From assembly GCF_013823965.1 (NCBI RefSeq), contig NZ_PNNA01000108.1, forward strand, positions 1 through 64,000: a DNA stretch of 64,000 nt. The letters run 5' to 3'. The first letter of the stretch is position 1. Each line of letters opens with the position of its first letter. The translations under genes and the position numbers were made by a program. A model generated the notes under the pieces. That model worked only from the letters and a program-made list of their open reading frames with translations. It was not told the origin of the DNA and ran no database searches. The stretch is from Flavobacterium sp. GTDB taxonomy: Bacteria > Bacteroidota > Bacteroidia > Flavobacteriales > Flavobacteriaceae. Shown here in pieces: positions 1 through 8,585 of this stretch.

Positions 1-543
1 TGGTGGATTCGTCAATCGATTTTGCAAGCTTTGGCAGAACAATCTCGTATCGTTCGTTTGCCTTTGAACAAAATTGGCTCCATCAATAAAATCAACAAAA
101 TGTATGCATTGTTAGAGCAATCTAACGAAAGACCACCAACAGCAGAGGAAATTGCAAAAGAATTGGATATGACCGTAAACGACGTAAGAGAAAGCATGAA
201 AAACTCTGGTCGACACCTTTCTATGGATGCGCCACTTGTTGAAGGAGAAGATTCAAACCTATATGATGTATTGCGTTCCGGTGAATCTCCTAATCCAGAC
301 AGAACTTTAATACAAGAATCATTGCGTACCGAAATCGAACGTTCATTGGAAACATTGACTCCAAGAGAAGCCGATGTGGTTCGTTTGTATTTTGGTCTTG
401 GTGATCAACATCCAATGACATTGGAAGAAATAGGAGAAACTTTCGACCTGACCCGTGAACGTGTTCGCCAAATTAAAGAAAAAGCAATTCGCAGATTGAA
501 ACACACTTCAAGAAGTAAAATATTAAAAACCTATCTAGGTTAA
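1..543 (+). CDS. rpoD: Primary sigma factor RpoD/SigA family, 3' part (5' end outside window)
   Basis: Housekeeping sigma-70 subunit that directs RNA polymerase to promoters. The frame is open from base 1 and gives 180 residues. It begins inside region 2.4 (WWIRQ), runs through region 3, and ends with region 4: [17 protein letters not shown], then the -35-recognising helix-turn-helix around [18 protein letters not shown], and a short basic tail ending KTYLG. The start codon and regions 1-2.3 lie upstream of the window. A strong hairpin terminator follows about 50 bases after the stop. Bacteroidota RpoD recognises TTTG/TAnnTTTG promoters, which fits the promoter-like sites seen elsewhere in the window. 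Identity as the primary sigma factor, not a stationary-phase paralogue, rests on the near-consensus region 4. Confidence 0.93.
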   Translation, partial: WWIRQSILQALAEQSRIVRLPLNKIGSINKINKMYALLEQSNERPPTAEEIAKELDMTVNDVRESMKNSGRHLSMDAPLVEGEDSNLYDVLRSGESPNPDRTLIQESLRTEIERSLETLTPREADVVRLYFGLGDQHPMTLEEIGETFDLTRERVRQIKEKAIRRLKHTSRSKILKTYLG

Positions 544-595
544 ATAGACGAGTAACGACGGTCTGATTAACTGTTCGTTTTTTGATTGATGATTG

Positions 596-626
596 AAAAC
601 TCCGGCTGATTACCGGAGTTTTTTTT
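596..626 (+). terminator. Rho-independent terminator after sigma factor gene
   Basis: Ten-base-pair stem (596-605 pairs with 613-622), 7-nt loop and a run of T after the stem. The 3' arm sequence CCGGAGTTTT occurs again at 708-717, about 95 bases further on. Confidence 0.85.
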
Positions 627-717
627 GTTTATTCAGCAAAAAAATCGAGTCAGTTCGGGTTTCACTCTTGGGTTTAGCTACGCTCAGTTCGACTTTCAGC
701 TTCGTGTCCGGAGTTTT
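623..717. repeat. Possible small repetitive element flanked by direct repeat CCGGAGTTTT
   Basis: The terminator 3' arm CCGGAGTTTT (613-622) is repeated exactly at 708-717. The DNA between is unlike ordinary AT-rich spacer: it carries CAGTTCG twice (651-657 and 685-691) and the motif TAGCTACGCTCAGTTCGAC, which resembles short intergenic repeats common in flavobacterial genomes. The arrangement looks like an element inserted in, or duplicated from, the terminator. No second copy was noticed in the window, so repeat status is inferred. Confidence 0.35.
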
Positions 718-728
718 ATTTTTTATAT

Positions 729-736
729 TACCTTTG
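729..736 (+). promoter_or_regulatory. Putative -7 promoter element TACCTTTG for rpe
   Basis: Matches the Bacteroidota -7 consensus TAnnTTTG, 23 bases before the rpe ATG. No convincing -33 TTG/TTTG element is seen at the usual distance. Confidence 0.45.
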
Positions 737-759
737 CAAAAAAACAACACAACTAAACA

Positions 760-1425
760 ATGAGTAAAAACACAATTATCGCACCTTCAATTCTTGCCGC
801 TGATTTTGCCAATTTGCAGCGTGACATCGAAATGATTAACAATTCACAAGCCGATTGGTTTCATATTGATATCATGGACGGTGTATTTGTCCCCAATATT
901 TCTTTTGGAATGCCCGTTCTGGAAGCCATAACAAAACACGCCAAAAAGACAATTGATGTCCATTTGATGATTGTTGACCCAGACAGATACATTAAAACTT
1001 TTGCGAAATTAGGCGCCAATGTATTATGCGTTCATTATGAAGCCTGCCCGCATCTTCACAGAACCTTGCAGGCCATAAAAGCCGAAGGAATGAAAGCCGG
1101 AGTTGCCTTAAATCCACACACCAATGTCGATTTCTTAGAAGATGTCATCAATGATATCGATATGGTTTTGATCATGAGCGTGAATCCTGGTTTTGGAGGA
1201 CAATCATTTATTGAGAATACCTATTCCAAGGTTAAAAAATTGAAAGATTTAATCACTCGAAAAGGGGCAAATACAATTATTGAAATTGACGGTGGCGTAA
1301 CAAACAAGAATGCAAAACAATTAGTAGAAGCTGGAGCAGATGTTCTTGTCGCTGGAAGTTTTGTTTTCAAAGCTGAAAACCCTACGGAAACAATCAAAGA
1401 TTTAAAAAGAATTACTACACTATAA
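760..1425 (+). CDS. rpe: Ribulose-phosphate 3-epimerase
   Basis: Interconverts D-ribulose 5-phosphate and D-xylulose 5-phosphate in the pentose phosphate pathway; cytosolic TIM-barrel metalloenzyme. The 221-residue protein has the usual length. It opens with IIAPSILAADFANL and carries the metal/active-site strands HIDIMDGVFVPN and VHLMI. The second signature SVNPGFGGQSFI and the phosphate-binding end IDGGVTNKNA...GADVLVAGSFVF are also present. It is transcribed alone, with a promoter-like element upstream and a hairpin terminator directly after the stop. Nothing unusual was seen. Confidence 0.97.
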   Translation: MSKNTIIAPSILAADFANLQRDIEMINNSQADWFHIDIMDGVFVPNISFGMPVLEAITKHAKKTIDVHLMIVDPDRYIKTFAKLGANVLCVHYEACPHLHRTLQAIKAEGMKAGVALNPHTNVDFLEDVINDIDMVLIMSVNPGFGGQSFIENTYSKVKKLKDLITRKGANTIIEIDGGVTNKNAKQLVEAGADVLVAGSFVFKAENPTETIKDLKRITTL

Positions 1426-1431
1426 AAATCC

Positions 1432-1460
1432 AGAAAAGCCTCAAATCTAGAGGCTTTTCT
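1432..1460 (+). terminator. Hairpin terminator between rpe and CBS gene
   Basis: Perfect 11-bp stem (1432-1442 with 1450-1460) and a 7-nt loop, followed by a T-rich stretch. It lies between convergent genes and probably serves both. Confidence 0.8.
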
Positions 1461-1465
1461 TCTCT

Positions 1466-1888
1466 TTATTTATACTGGTCTATTAAATATTTTATCAAAT
1501 CAGTTGTTGTCACGATTCCTACCAACACTTCCCCCAAACAAACTGGCAAAGCATGGAATTCTTTCTTAGACAAGATTTCGGCGGTTTCCTTTATAGTAGT
1601 GTCAGGAGAAATAGTAACCAATTTTTTGGCCATTACTTGTTCTACCGTAAACATATTATAAACCATCGCATCAACCGTGTCCGATTCATCATCTACCGCA
1701 TCTACAAAAGAAATTCTTAATAAATCAGTGTAACTTAACATTCCAACTATCTTGTTGTTGTCGACTACCGGAATATGCCTGATTTTATTATGTTTGAATA
1801 GTTTTTCAGCCCTTGTCAAATCGTCGTTAAGATGCAATTTTATAACGTTTTGCGTCATTATGGTTGATACCGGCACTTTATTTTTCAT
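1466..1888 (-). CDS. CBS-domain pair protein
   Basis: A 140-residue protein made almost entirely of two CBS motifs (about residues 6-60 and 78-138), which form a Bateman module that binds adenosyl nucleotides. The first repeat starts PVSTIMTQNVIKL and contains RHIPVVDNNKIVGMLSYTDLL; the second contains VTISPDTTIKETAEIL and HALPVCLGEVLVGIVTTTDLI. No catalytic or membrane domain is attached, so this is a free-standing ligand-sensing module whose partner cannot be told from the sequence. A TAACTTTG element lies about 25 bases upstream. It is convergent with rpe. Confidence 0.85.
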   Translation of the reverse strand: MKNKVPVSTIMTQNVIKLHLNDDLTRAEKLFKHNKIRHIPVVDNNKIVGMLSYTDLLRISFVDAVDDESDTVDAMVYNMFTVEQVMAKKLVTISPDTTIKETAEILSKKEFHALPVCLGEVLVGIVTTTDLIKYLIDQYK

Positions 1889-2228
1889 AACTCCTAATTT
1901 TAGATTGAATCCAAAGTTATTTGATAAAAAAACTGAAATACATGACGTTTGTCAGTGATTATTCTAGAATTTTTCTTTATATTTTGAAAACTATTAGGCT
2001 TCAAAAATTCAAGATATTTGTCTGTTTCCATTTTAGTAACCAACAAAATTATTAAAAATCAATTATTGATTTTCAAAAAAAAGCACTTAGAAAATATTGA
2101 TTTAAAACTGGAATTAAAAAGGGCAAACCTGTCCAACGGAAAGTTTATCAAAATGTTTTTTTTATTTAAAAAAAAACAAAAAACCCTTGTAAAACAAGGG
2201 TTTTAGAATTAAAAAACAAGGTTAATTG
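1889..2228. other. Intergenic region with CBS-gene promoter and tRNA terminator
   Basis: About 340 bases without a supported gene. Minus-strand TAACTTTG at 1912-1919 is a likely -7 element for the CBS gene. A minus-strand terminator for the tRNA lies at 2168-2204. The middle (about 1930-2165) is AT-rich with no recognisable feature; a 62-codon open frame on the plus strand there is A/T-rich, low in complexity and not supported. Confidence 0.5.
2168..2204 (-). terminator. Terminator of tRNA-Arg transcript
   Basis: Perfect 11-bp stem, 2180-2190 with 2194-2204, and a 3-nt loop. Read on the minus strand it is followed by a long T-rich tract, as expected for termination downstream of the tRNA. 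Confidence 0.85.
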
Positions 2229-2302
2229 TGACCACGGCAGGGTTCGAACCTGCAACCCTCAGAGCCGAAATCTGATATTCTATCCAGTTGAACTACGTAG
2301 CC
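2229..2302 (-). tRNA. tRNA-Arg (anticodon UCG)
   Basis: A 74-nt cloverleaf can be folded by eye: a 7-bp acceptor stem with two G-U pairs, a D arm, the anticodon stem TCAGA/TCTGA around the loop TTTCGGC, and a T arm with GTTCGAAC. The anticodon TCG reads CGA and related Arg codons. Discriminator base is A; CCA is not encoded. It lies between the yqeY hairpin and its own terminator. Confidence 0.93.
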
Positions 2303-2322
2303 TTTTTATTGTAGATTTATGA

Positions 2323-2362
2323 TTTTAGAATTCAGATTCAATGTAAAATCTGAATTCTAAAA
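2323..2362 (-). terminator. Long hairpin after yqeY
   Basis: Perfect 16-bp inverted repeat (2323-2338 with 2347-2362), 8-nt loop, 6 bases after the yqeY stop. There is no strong T tract, so it may terminate weakly or act as a 3'-end processing or stability structure ahead of the tRNA. Confidence 0.65.
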
Positions 2363-2367
2363 TTATT

Positions 2368-2817
2368 TTAAGTCAATAGTTTTTTAACGATGGTCGAGAT
2401 CGTTTTTCCCTCGGCGGTTCCACCCAACTGTGCTGCGGCCAGTCCCATTACTTTTCCCATCGAAGCGATTCCAGATGCTCCGGTTTCGGCAATTATTTTA
2501 GCAATTACCGCTTCTACTTCGGCTTCGCTTAATTGTGCTGGCAAGAATTTTTCGATTACGGCAATTTGTGCCAATTCTGGCTCGGCCAAATCCAACCTGT
2601 TTTGTTCGGTGAAAATTTTGGCGCTGTCTTTACGAGTTTTTACTAATTTTTGAAGTAATTTGATTTCGTCAGCTTCAGAGATTTCCTCTTTTGAACCTGT
2701 TGCTGTTTGAGCCAAAAGAAGTTCCGATTTAATAGCTCTTAAAGCTTCTAAAGCAACCGTGTCTTTGGCTCTCATGGCGGTTTTGATTTCCTCCATAATT
2801 TGTATTGATAAACTCAT
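2368..2817 (-). CDS. GatB/YqeY domain-containing protein
   Basis: A 149-residue cytosolic protein spanning the complete YqeY family, which is related to the C-terminal helical domain of the GatB subunit of the tRNA-dependent amidotransferase. Family features visible are the N-terminal IMEEIKTAMRAKD, then LEALRAIKSELLLA, a central LLQKLVKTRKDSAKIF, and the C-terminal Gly/Ala-rich MGKVMGLAAAQLGG. The precise role of free-standing YqeY is not settled; tRNA-related function is an inference from homology. It is the gene after ftsZ in the same direction, separated by a terminator, a gene order common in flavobacteria. Confidence 0.9.
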   Translation of the reverse strand: MSLSIQIMEEIKTAMRAKDTVALEALRAIKSELLLAQTATGSKEEISEADEIKLLQKLVKTRKDSAKIFTEQNRLDLAEPELAQIAVIEKFLPAQLSEAEVEAVIAKIIAETGASGIASMGKVMGLAAAQLGGTAEGKTISTIVKKLLT

Positions 2818-3014
2818 ATCTTATTTTATGATTTTAGATTTTAAATTGGCTTCTGCCTGCAAACTGAACTTTGTTTGGACAACTAATTGGAATCAAAAAA
2901 TTCCGCTTATTTTTTTTCAAAAACTGAAACAAACACCTGAATTAAGGCGCCACAAAATTAAAGAATTTTAATGGAATTCACAATAGATTACTTAGTGCTT
3001 CCTTCTTGCAAGAA

Positions 3015-3050
3015 CAAAAAAACCCGAAAATTAAATTAATTTCCGGGTTT
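3015..3050 (-). terminator. Terminator of the dcw cluster, after ftsZ
   Basis: Stem 3020-3032 with 3038-3050 (one mismatch), followed on the minus strand by a run of T. It ends the long mraZ-to-ftsZ transcription unit. Confidence 0.75.
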
Positions 3051-3071
3051 GGCAACTTTGGTTTGAATTAG

Positions 3072-5048
3072 TTAGTCAACATTATCGTGCAAGTACGAAT
3101 TGTTTGAACGCAATTGTAGGTCGTCATTGCTGTCTGTCCCTACGGAAATTCTTGAATTCGTGCTGTTTGTTTGTTTGTTGGAAAGGTCAATTCCTAATCT
3201 TTTGTATGCAGGTTCTTTTTCGAGTTCATCAATTCTGGAAACATTATTGTGAAATTTATAATTGAATTCTTTCAATTTTTTTCTTCTTTCGTCAGCCCTG
3301 AATTTCAAAGTTTCTTCAATCGTCATTTCCATTGGAGAAATATTTTCGAAAGTAGAATTTGTGTTTGAAACGACTTCCACTTTTTTCATGGTGATATTTA
3401 ATTCTTCAGGAATTATTTCTTCGACAACGGTCATTGTCGGTTTTGATTCCATTAAAGTATTCTCCAACTCCGTGTATTCTTCAAGAGAATATCGGATTAT
3501 TCCTTTGTCGGTCAATTCAGTCACGGGAACAAATTGAACCGGCTCGTTGACTTTGATTTCGCGTGTTTCATTTGTCAATTCAAACAAAACTTTGTTCTCT
3601 TCAACTTTTGCAATTGGTTCTTGAATAGTTGGCGTATTAAAAAGTGGCAAGTCAAAAGAAAAAGTAGCTTGTTTTTGTGTTTCCACCACTTTAGGTTCCA
3701 CTACAAATATATCTTTAACGTCAGCAACTTTTGGTTCGGAAATCATAAAATCGATATCTTTTATTGGAGAAACAATTTCAAAAGTCACGTCTAAATTTTT
3801 AATAAATTCAGTCATTCCCACAAGCTCTTCCTTGTTTATCGAAACAACGGCTGGAGCAGCTGCAACCGGCTCAATAACTGGCTCCGCAACTTCTTCTTCC
3901 AATAATTCGAAAACAATTCTGTCTTCGGTTTTTGCCACTGGAGTTTCGCTGTTGTAGTTGAATGCAGGAACTGTTTTTTGCGTCAAATCGTGCACGATTT
4001 TTTGTTCGTCTTCCAGTGCGTGGATGATTTTTTTCGGTTCCGTATTTACGATTTCGTGTTGTTGTTCGATATCAAATCCTGTAGCAATTATCGTAACAGA
4101 AATAGCGTCTCCCAATGATTCGTCTTCACCAACACCCATAATAATATTGGCGTTGTGTCCGGCTTCCATTTGAATAAAATCGTTGATTTCACCAATTTCG
4201 TCAATCGTGATTTCTTCAGAGCCAGAAACGATGAGCAACAATACGTTTTTGGCACCGGTAATTTTATTGTCATTCAACAATGGAGAATCCAAAGCTGACA
4301 TAATACCTTCTTTGGCCCTGTTTTCGCCAGAAGCGACAGCTGATCCCATGATAGCCGTTCCACTATTGGCCAAAACAGTTTTGGCATCTTTCAAGTCGAT
4401 ATTTTGGGTATAGTGGTGCGTGATTACTTCGGCAATACCTCTTGAGGCCGTGGCCAAAACTTCGTCCGCTTTAGAAAACCCGGCTTTGAAACCCAAATTC
4501 CCGTATACTTCCCTTAATTTATTGTTGTTGATCACAATTAATGAATCAACTTGTTTGCGCAATTTATTGATTCCAATCTGCGCTTGTTCTTGACGCACTT
4601 TCCCTTCAAAAGAGAACGGCAATGTCACGATACCCACGGTTAGAATATCTCTTTCTTTGGCCAATTGTGCAATTACGGGTGCAGCACCGGTTCCGGTTCC
4701 ACCACCCATCCCAGCAGTGATAAAAACCATTTTGGTATTGCTGTCGAGCATTTTTTCGATATCCGAAATGCTTTCGATGGCCGATTGTTGTCCAACATCT
4801 GGATTTGCTCCTGCTCCCAATCCTTCGGTCAAGTTTACGCCTAACTGGATTTTGTTGGGCACGGCACTGTTGTCCAAAGCCTGGGAATCGGTATTACAAA
4901 CGATAAAATCAACGCCTTTGATACCTTGTTTAAACATGTGGTTGATAGCGTTACTTCCGCCTCCACCTACTCCAATAACTTTAATTACATTTGATTGGTT
5001 TTTTGGTAAATCAAATGAAATGCTTCCAAATTCTGAGTTGCTCATCAT
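3072..5048 (-). CDS. ftsZ: Cell division GTPase FtsZ with long C-terminal tail
   Basis: Tubulin-like GTPase that polymerises into the division ring. The N-terminal half (about residues 20-335) is a standard FtsZ core: GVGGGGSNA near residue 27, the tubulin signature GGGTGTGA at 115-122, and the T7-loop region near GFSKADEVL. The protein is 658 residues, against about 350-400 for typical bacterial FtsZ. The extra about 275 residues form an acidic, Pro/Val/Glu-rich, probably disordered tail. A conserved-looking peptide EPAYKRLGIDL (about 612-622) lies near the end and may be the FtsA-binding segment, although 36 further residues follow it. Translation may start at either of two consecutive ATGs (5048 or 5045). 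It is the last gene of the dcw operon, 57 bases after ftsA. Confidence 0.97.
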   Translation of the reverse strand: MMSNSEFGSISFDLPKNQSNVIKVIGVGGGGSNAINHMFKQGIKGVDFIVCNTDSQALDNSAVPNKIQLGVNLTEGLGAGANPDVGQQSAIESISDIEKMLDSNTKMVFITAGMGGGTGTGAAPVIAQLAKERDILTVGIVTLPFSFEGKVRQEQAQIGINKLRKQVDSLIVINNNKLREVYGNLGFKAGFSKADEVLATASRGIAEVITHHYTQNIDLKDAKTVLANSGTAIMGSAVASGENRAKEGIMSALDSPLLNDNKITGAKNVLLLIVSGSEEITIDEIGEINDFIQMEAGHNANIIMGVGEDESLGDAISVTIIATGFDIEQQHEIVNTEPKKIIHALEDEQKIVHDLTQKTVPAFNYNSETPVAKTEDRIVFELLEEEVAEPVIEPVAAAPAVVSINKEELVGMTEFIKNLDVTFEIVSPIKDIDFMISEPKVADVKDIFVVEPKVVETQKQATFSFDLPLFNTPTIQEPIAKVEENKVLFELTNETREIKVNEPVQFVPVTELTDKGIIRYSLEEYTELENTLMESKPTMTVVEEIIPEELNITMKKVEVVSNTNSTFENISPMEMTIEETLKFRADERRKKLKEFNYKFHNNVSRIDELEKEPAYKRLGIDLSNKQTNSTNSRISVGTDSNDDLQLRSNNSYLHDNVD

Positions 5049-5105
5049 CTTATTGGGTTTTATATATTATTTTATTTTTCAATTCTTTATTTCTTTTATT
5101 CTTCC

Positions 5106-6479
5106 TTATTCCGCGTTGTCCAAGAAATCTTTTATCTTGTCCACATATCTGTCAAAGAAAGACCTCGATATTTTTTCTCCTGTGGAAACTTCTTTTTTGC
5201 TATTCGCCACAACAACTTCACTTTCGACCTCTTCTTCAATTACTGGCACTTGAAAAACCGGCGGTTTAGGGGCTGGTTTTGGCGCTTCAATTGCATCTAT
5301 TCTTATGGCACTCCGTGTATTGTTTTCGATGCTGTTCATCACCAATCCAACCGCGGTTGCATACAAAGGACTTGATATTTCTTCATCGGAATTCCCGGCC
5401 AAATGCTCGTTTGGATAACCAATTCTGGTATCCATTCCGGTGATGTACTCCACCAATTGTTTGATGTGTTTCAATTGGGCTCCACCTCCAGTAAGAACAA
5501 TCCCTGCAATCAATTTTTTGCGAGGATCTTCGTGACCGTAATCTTTGATTTCCGTAAAAACCTGCTCGATAATTTCTACTACTCGGGCGTGAATTATTTT
5601 GGACAAATTCTTTAAAGAAATTTCTTTTGGTTCTCTTCCTCTAAGCCCTGGAATCGAAACAATTTCATTGTCTTTATTTTCTCCCGGCCAAGCCGATCCA
5701 AATTTCACTTTCAACAATTCGGCTTGTTTTTCGATAATGGAACAGCCTTCTTTTATGTCGTCGGTAATCACGTTTCCTCCAAAAGGAATAACCGCAGTAT
5801 GACGAATAATTCCATCCTTGAAAATGGCCAAATCCGTTGTTCCGCCACCAATATCAATCAATGCAACTCCTGCTTCTTTTTCTTCTTGACTCAAAACCGC
5901 ATCTGCCGAAGCCAAGGGTTCCAAGGTTAATCCCGACAATTCAATTCCGGAACTTTGAATGCATCTGCCCACATTACGAATGGATGACGCTTGTCCTACC
6001 ACAACGTGAAAACTGGATTCCAATCTTCCTCCGTACATTCCGATAGGTTCTTTTATTTCAGATTGTCCGTCGATTTTGAATTCTTGTGGCAAAACGTGGA
6101 TAATTTCTTCTCCTGGCAACATCGCCAATTTATTCACTTGATCAATCAAAAGCTGGATATCATTTCCTCCAATAACTTCCTCTGCACTGCTTCTGATGAT
6201 GTAATCGCTATGTTGAATGCTTCGAATGTGTTGACCAGCAATTCCCACCACGACATCTTTAATTTTATAACCCGATTTATTTTCGGCTTCCACTACGGCT
6301 TGTTGTATAGATTGAATGGTTTGGGTAATATTATTAACAACACCTCTAGCCACACCCAAACTTTTGGATTTTCCAACGCCCAAAATTTCCAGTTTCCCGT
6401 ATTCATTTTTCTTGCCTATCATGGCAACTATTTTTGTTGTCCCAATATCTAGACCTACTGCAATATTCTCTTTTTCCAT
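5106..6479 (-). CDS. ftsA: Cell division protein FtsA
   Basis: Actin-like ATPase that anchors FtsZ filaments to the inner membrane. The 457-residue protein starts with the phosphate-1 loop VGLDIGTTKIVAMIG (about 8-22), contains the FtsA-specific SHS2/1C region, and has the second phosphate loop IDIGGGTTDLAIF near residue 208 and the adenosine motif GIVLTGGGAQL. A linker rich in Pro, Val and Glu leads to a C-terminal amphipathic segment, SFFDRYVDKIKDFL, which suits the membrane-targeting helix of the family. It sits 6 bases after ftsQ and 57 bases before ftsZ. Confidence 0.96.
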   Translation of the reverse strand: MEKENIAVGLDIGTTKIVAMIGKKNEYGKLEILGVGKSKSLGVARGVVNNITQTIQSIQQAVVEAENKSGYKIKDVVVGIAGQHIRSIQHSDYIIRSSAEEVIGGNDIQLLIDQVNKLAMLPGEEIIHVLPQEFKIDGQSEIKEPIGMYGGRLESSFHVVVGQASSIRNVGRCIQSSGIELSGLTLEPLASADAVLSQEEKEAGVALIDIGGGTTDLAIFKDGIIRHTAVIPFGGNVITDDIKEGCSIIEKQAELLKVKFGSAWPGENKDNEIVSIPGLRGREPKEISLKNLSKIIHARVVEIIEQVFTEIKDYGHEDPRKKLIAGIVLTGGGAQLKHIKQLVEYITGMDTRIGYPNEHLAGNSDEEISSPLYATAVGLVMNSIENNTRSAIRIDAIEAPKPAPKPPVFQVPVIEEEVESEVVVANSKKEVSTGEKISRSFFDRYVDKIKDFLDNAE

Positions 6480-6485
6480 TATCTA

Positions 6486-7208
6486 TTATTTAGTACACAC
6501 TACTTGTTGCGAAAACCTGAGATCGATTGTTTTGTATTTATACAATGAACTATCCAAAACCGCTTTCTGAAAAAATGCCTTATAATTATTAAATTTAGCT
6601 TTCATTCTCTTGGTTCCACCAAAATCTATTTGATAACTAAAATTCCTGTTGAGCATTTTTAAGCTCCCGTTCGGCATAATTTGTACACCAATGATGTTTT
6701 TTTTCAAAAACGCATCGTCATAAATTATCCGAAACAATTCGGCTAAATCCTCGCTATTTTTTTTATTTATTTCCCCGGAAACAAGCGGAACTCTAGCTGT
6801 AAAATTAGTTGACAACGGCATCCTATCCCCTTTGTAATCAATATAGAAAGAATCCTCTCCGTCAAAAACCCTAGCTATTGGAGTTTTTTGTTTCACCACT
6901 GCTTTTAAGACCCCATCAATGCTCACGAACACATCAGACCTTTCAATCATTCCGTGCGCGTTCAGAGCTTTCTCTAATTTATTCAAATCTAATTTATCTT
7001 TGTCGATACTTTGCGCGTCTTTTTTATTTTCTATTAACAATTTATTAACCGTTTCTTGAGTGATAAAAGGAGCGTTATCTCCTACAAAAACAACAACCGA
7101 TTTGGTCAATTTTCTGTTGTTATTTCGTTTTGACGTAAACGAAAACAAGAAAATTACCAATGAAAACATCAGTATTAATCGAACATTTGTCCATTTAAAT
7201 AGTTTCAT
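6486..7208 (-). CDS. ftsQ: Cell division protein FtsQ
   Basis: Bitopic divisome protein that bridges early and late division proteins in the periplasm. The 240-residue sequence has a short basic cytoplasmic N-terminus, one membrane segment (about residues 12-27) and a periplasmic domain with a weak POTRA-like region and the FtsQ/DivIB-type stretch VVKQKTPIARVFDG. It is poorly conserved at sequence level, as is usual for FtsQ; the call leans on position between murC and ftsA and on topology. Its start overlaps the murC end by 14 bases, suggesting translational coupling. Confidence 0.88.
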   Translation of the reverse strand: MKLFKWTNVRLILMFSLVIFLFSFTSKRNNNRKLTKSVVVFVGDNAPFITQETVNKLLIENKKDAQSIDKDKLDLNKLEKALNAHGMIERSDVFVSIDGVLKAVVKQKTPIARVFDGEDSFYIDYKGDRMPLSTNFTARVPLVSGEINKKNSEDLAELFRIIYDDAFLKKNIIGVQIMPNGSLKMLNRNFSYQIDFGGTKRMKAKFNNYKAFFQKAVLDSSLYKYKTIDLRFSQQVVCTK

Positions 7209-8544
7209 TTATCGCTTTTTTTATGGATTGAACCATTTCTCCAATGTCTCCCGCACCGATTGTTACTATAACGGTTGCGTTATTTTCTAGAATTGTGGGA
7301 ATTAATTCCTGTTTTTGAACTAATTTTTTGTTCGGATTATCCATTTTACCCATCAACCACTGTGAGGTAATTCCTTCCATTGGCAATTCGCGGGCCGGAT
7401 AAATATCCAACAGGATTACTTCGTCAAAAGCGGACAGGCTTTTCGCAAAATCATCGGCAAAATCTTTTGTCCTGCTGAACAAATGCGGCTGAAAAATCGC
7501 CAACACTTTTTGGTTGGGATACAATTCACGAACAGCTTGATGCACCGCATTAATTTCGGTGGGATGATGTGCATAATCATCGATATAAACCAAGTTGTCG
7601 GTTTTGATTTGGTACGAAAATCTTCTCCTGATTCCCTTGAATGAAAGCAAGGCACTAGCGATGTCTTCGTTTGGGAGGCCGAATGTTTTTGCCATCGCCA
7701 ATGCCATGAGTGCATTCATTAAATTGTGTTTTCCCGGTAAACCAAACTGTATGTTTTCAATAATTTCCAACGGAGTTTTCACGTCAAAAACATATTGACT
7801 GTTGATAATCCTGATATTGAAAGCCGAAAAACCAGCTTCTTCATTTACGGCACAAGTAATTCCTTTAATCGGCAACTCATTCGTAATAAACAATTTGCTT
7901 TTATCGACCACTTTATCTGCAAATTCCACAAACGAAGCTTCGATTGAAGCGCTATCACCGTAAATATCCAAATGATCCGCGTCCATTGAGGTTACGCATG
8001 CAATATTGGGATGTAAATGCAGGAACGAACGATCAAATTCATCGGCTTCGACCACAGTGATGGTTTTTCCGTTTCCTATTAAATTCGAATTGTAATTTTC
8101 GACAATTCCTCCCACAAAAGCCGTTACATCAACTCCGCTTTGGAATAAAATATGTCCCAAAATACTTGAAGTAGTCGTTTTTCCGTGAGTTCCTGCCACT
8201 GCAAAACAAAAGGTGTCTTTTGTGATAATTCCCAAAACTTCAGCTCTTTTCTTTACTTCATAGCCATGTTCCAAGAAATAATTCCATTGGGAATGGTGCT
8301 TTGGAACTGCCGGAGTAATAATAACCAAAGTGTTTTCAGCTGCATAATCAGCTGGAATTAAATCTATGTTGTCTTCAAAATGAATGTCGATACCAAGTTC
8401 CTCCAACTCTTTTGTAAGTTCGGTTTCGGTTTTATCATAACCAGACACATTCTTGCCAATGGACTTGAAATAGCGTGCCAAAGAACTCATTCCAATTCCT
8501 CCGATTCCTATAAAATAAACGTTCTGTATTTGATTTAGATTCAT
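7195..8544 (-). CDS. murC: UDP-N-acetylmuramate--L-alanine ligase
   Basis: Adds L-alanine to UDP-MurNAc, the first amino-acid step of peptidoglycan precursor synthesis, with ATP; cytosolic. The 449-residue protein has the N-terminal nucleotide-binding start FIGIGGIGMSSLA (11-23), the Mur ligase P-loop GTHGKTTT (118-125), the motif VVEADEFDRSFL, and the C-terminal domain marker YIDDYAHHPTEI. Length is normal. It lies 41 bases after murG and overlaps ftsQ by 14 bases. Confidence 0.97.
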   Translation of the reverse strand: MNLNQIQNVYFIGIGGIGMSSLARYFKSIGKNVSGYDKTETELTKELEELGIDIHFEDNIDLIPADYAAENTLVIITPAVPKHHSQWNYFLEHGYEVKKRAEVLGIITKDTFCFAVAGTHGKTTTSSILGHILFQSGVDVTAFVGGIVENYNSNLIGNGKTITVVEADEFDRSFLHLHPNIACVTSMDADHLDIYGDSASIEASFVEFADKVVDKSKLFITNELPIKGITCAVNEEAGFSAFNIRIINSQYVFDVKTPLEIIENIQFGLPGKHNLMNALMALAMAKTFGLPNEDIASALLSFKGIRRRFSYQIKTDNLVYIDDYAHHPTEINAVHQAVRELYPNQKVLAIFQPHLFSRTKDFADDFAKSLSAFDEVILLDIYPARELPMEGITSQWLMGKMDNPNKKLVQKQELIPTILENNATVIVTIGAGDIGEMVQSIKKAINETI

Positions 8545-8585
8545 TTTCTATTTCAATTTCAATGGCAAAATTTCGAATTGATTTG

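Noticed and set aside
2018..2206. Small plus-strand frame of 62 codons
   Set aside because: Low-complexity Lys/Phe-rich translation that runs into the tRNA terminator; no promoter or homologue-like features.
4657..5253. 198-codon plus-strand open frame opposite ftsZ/ftsA
   Set aside because: It is antisense to conserved motifs of both genes and spans their junction; Pro/Ser-rich composition is that of a shadow frame.
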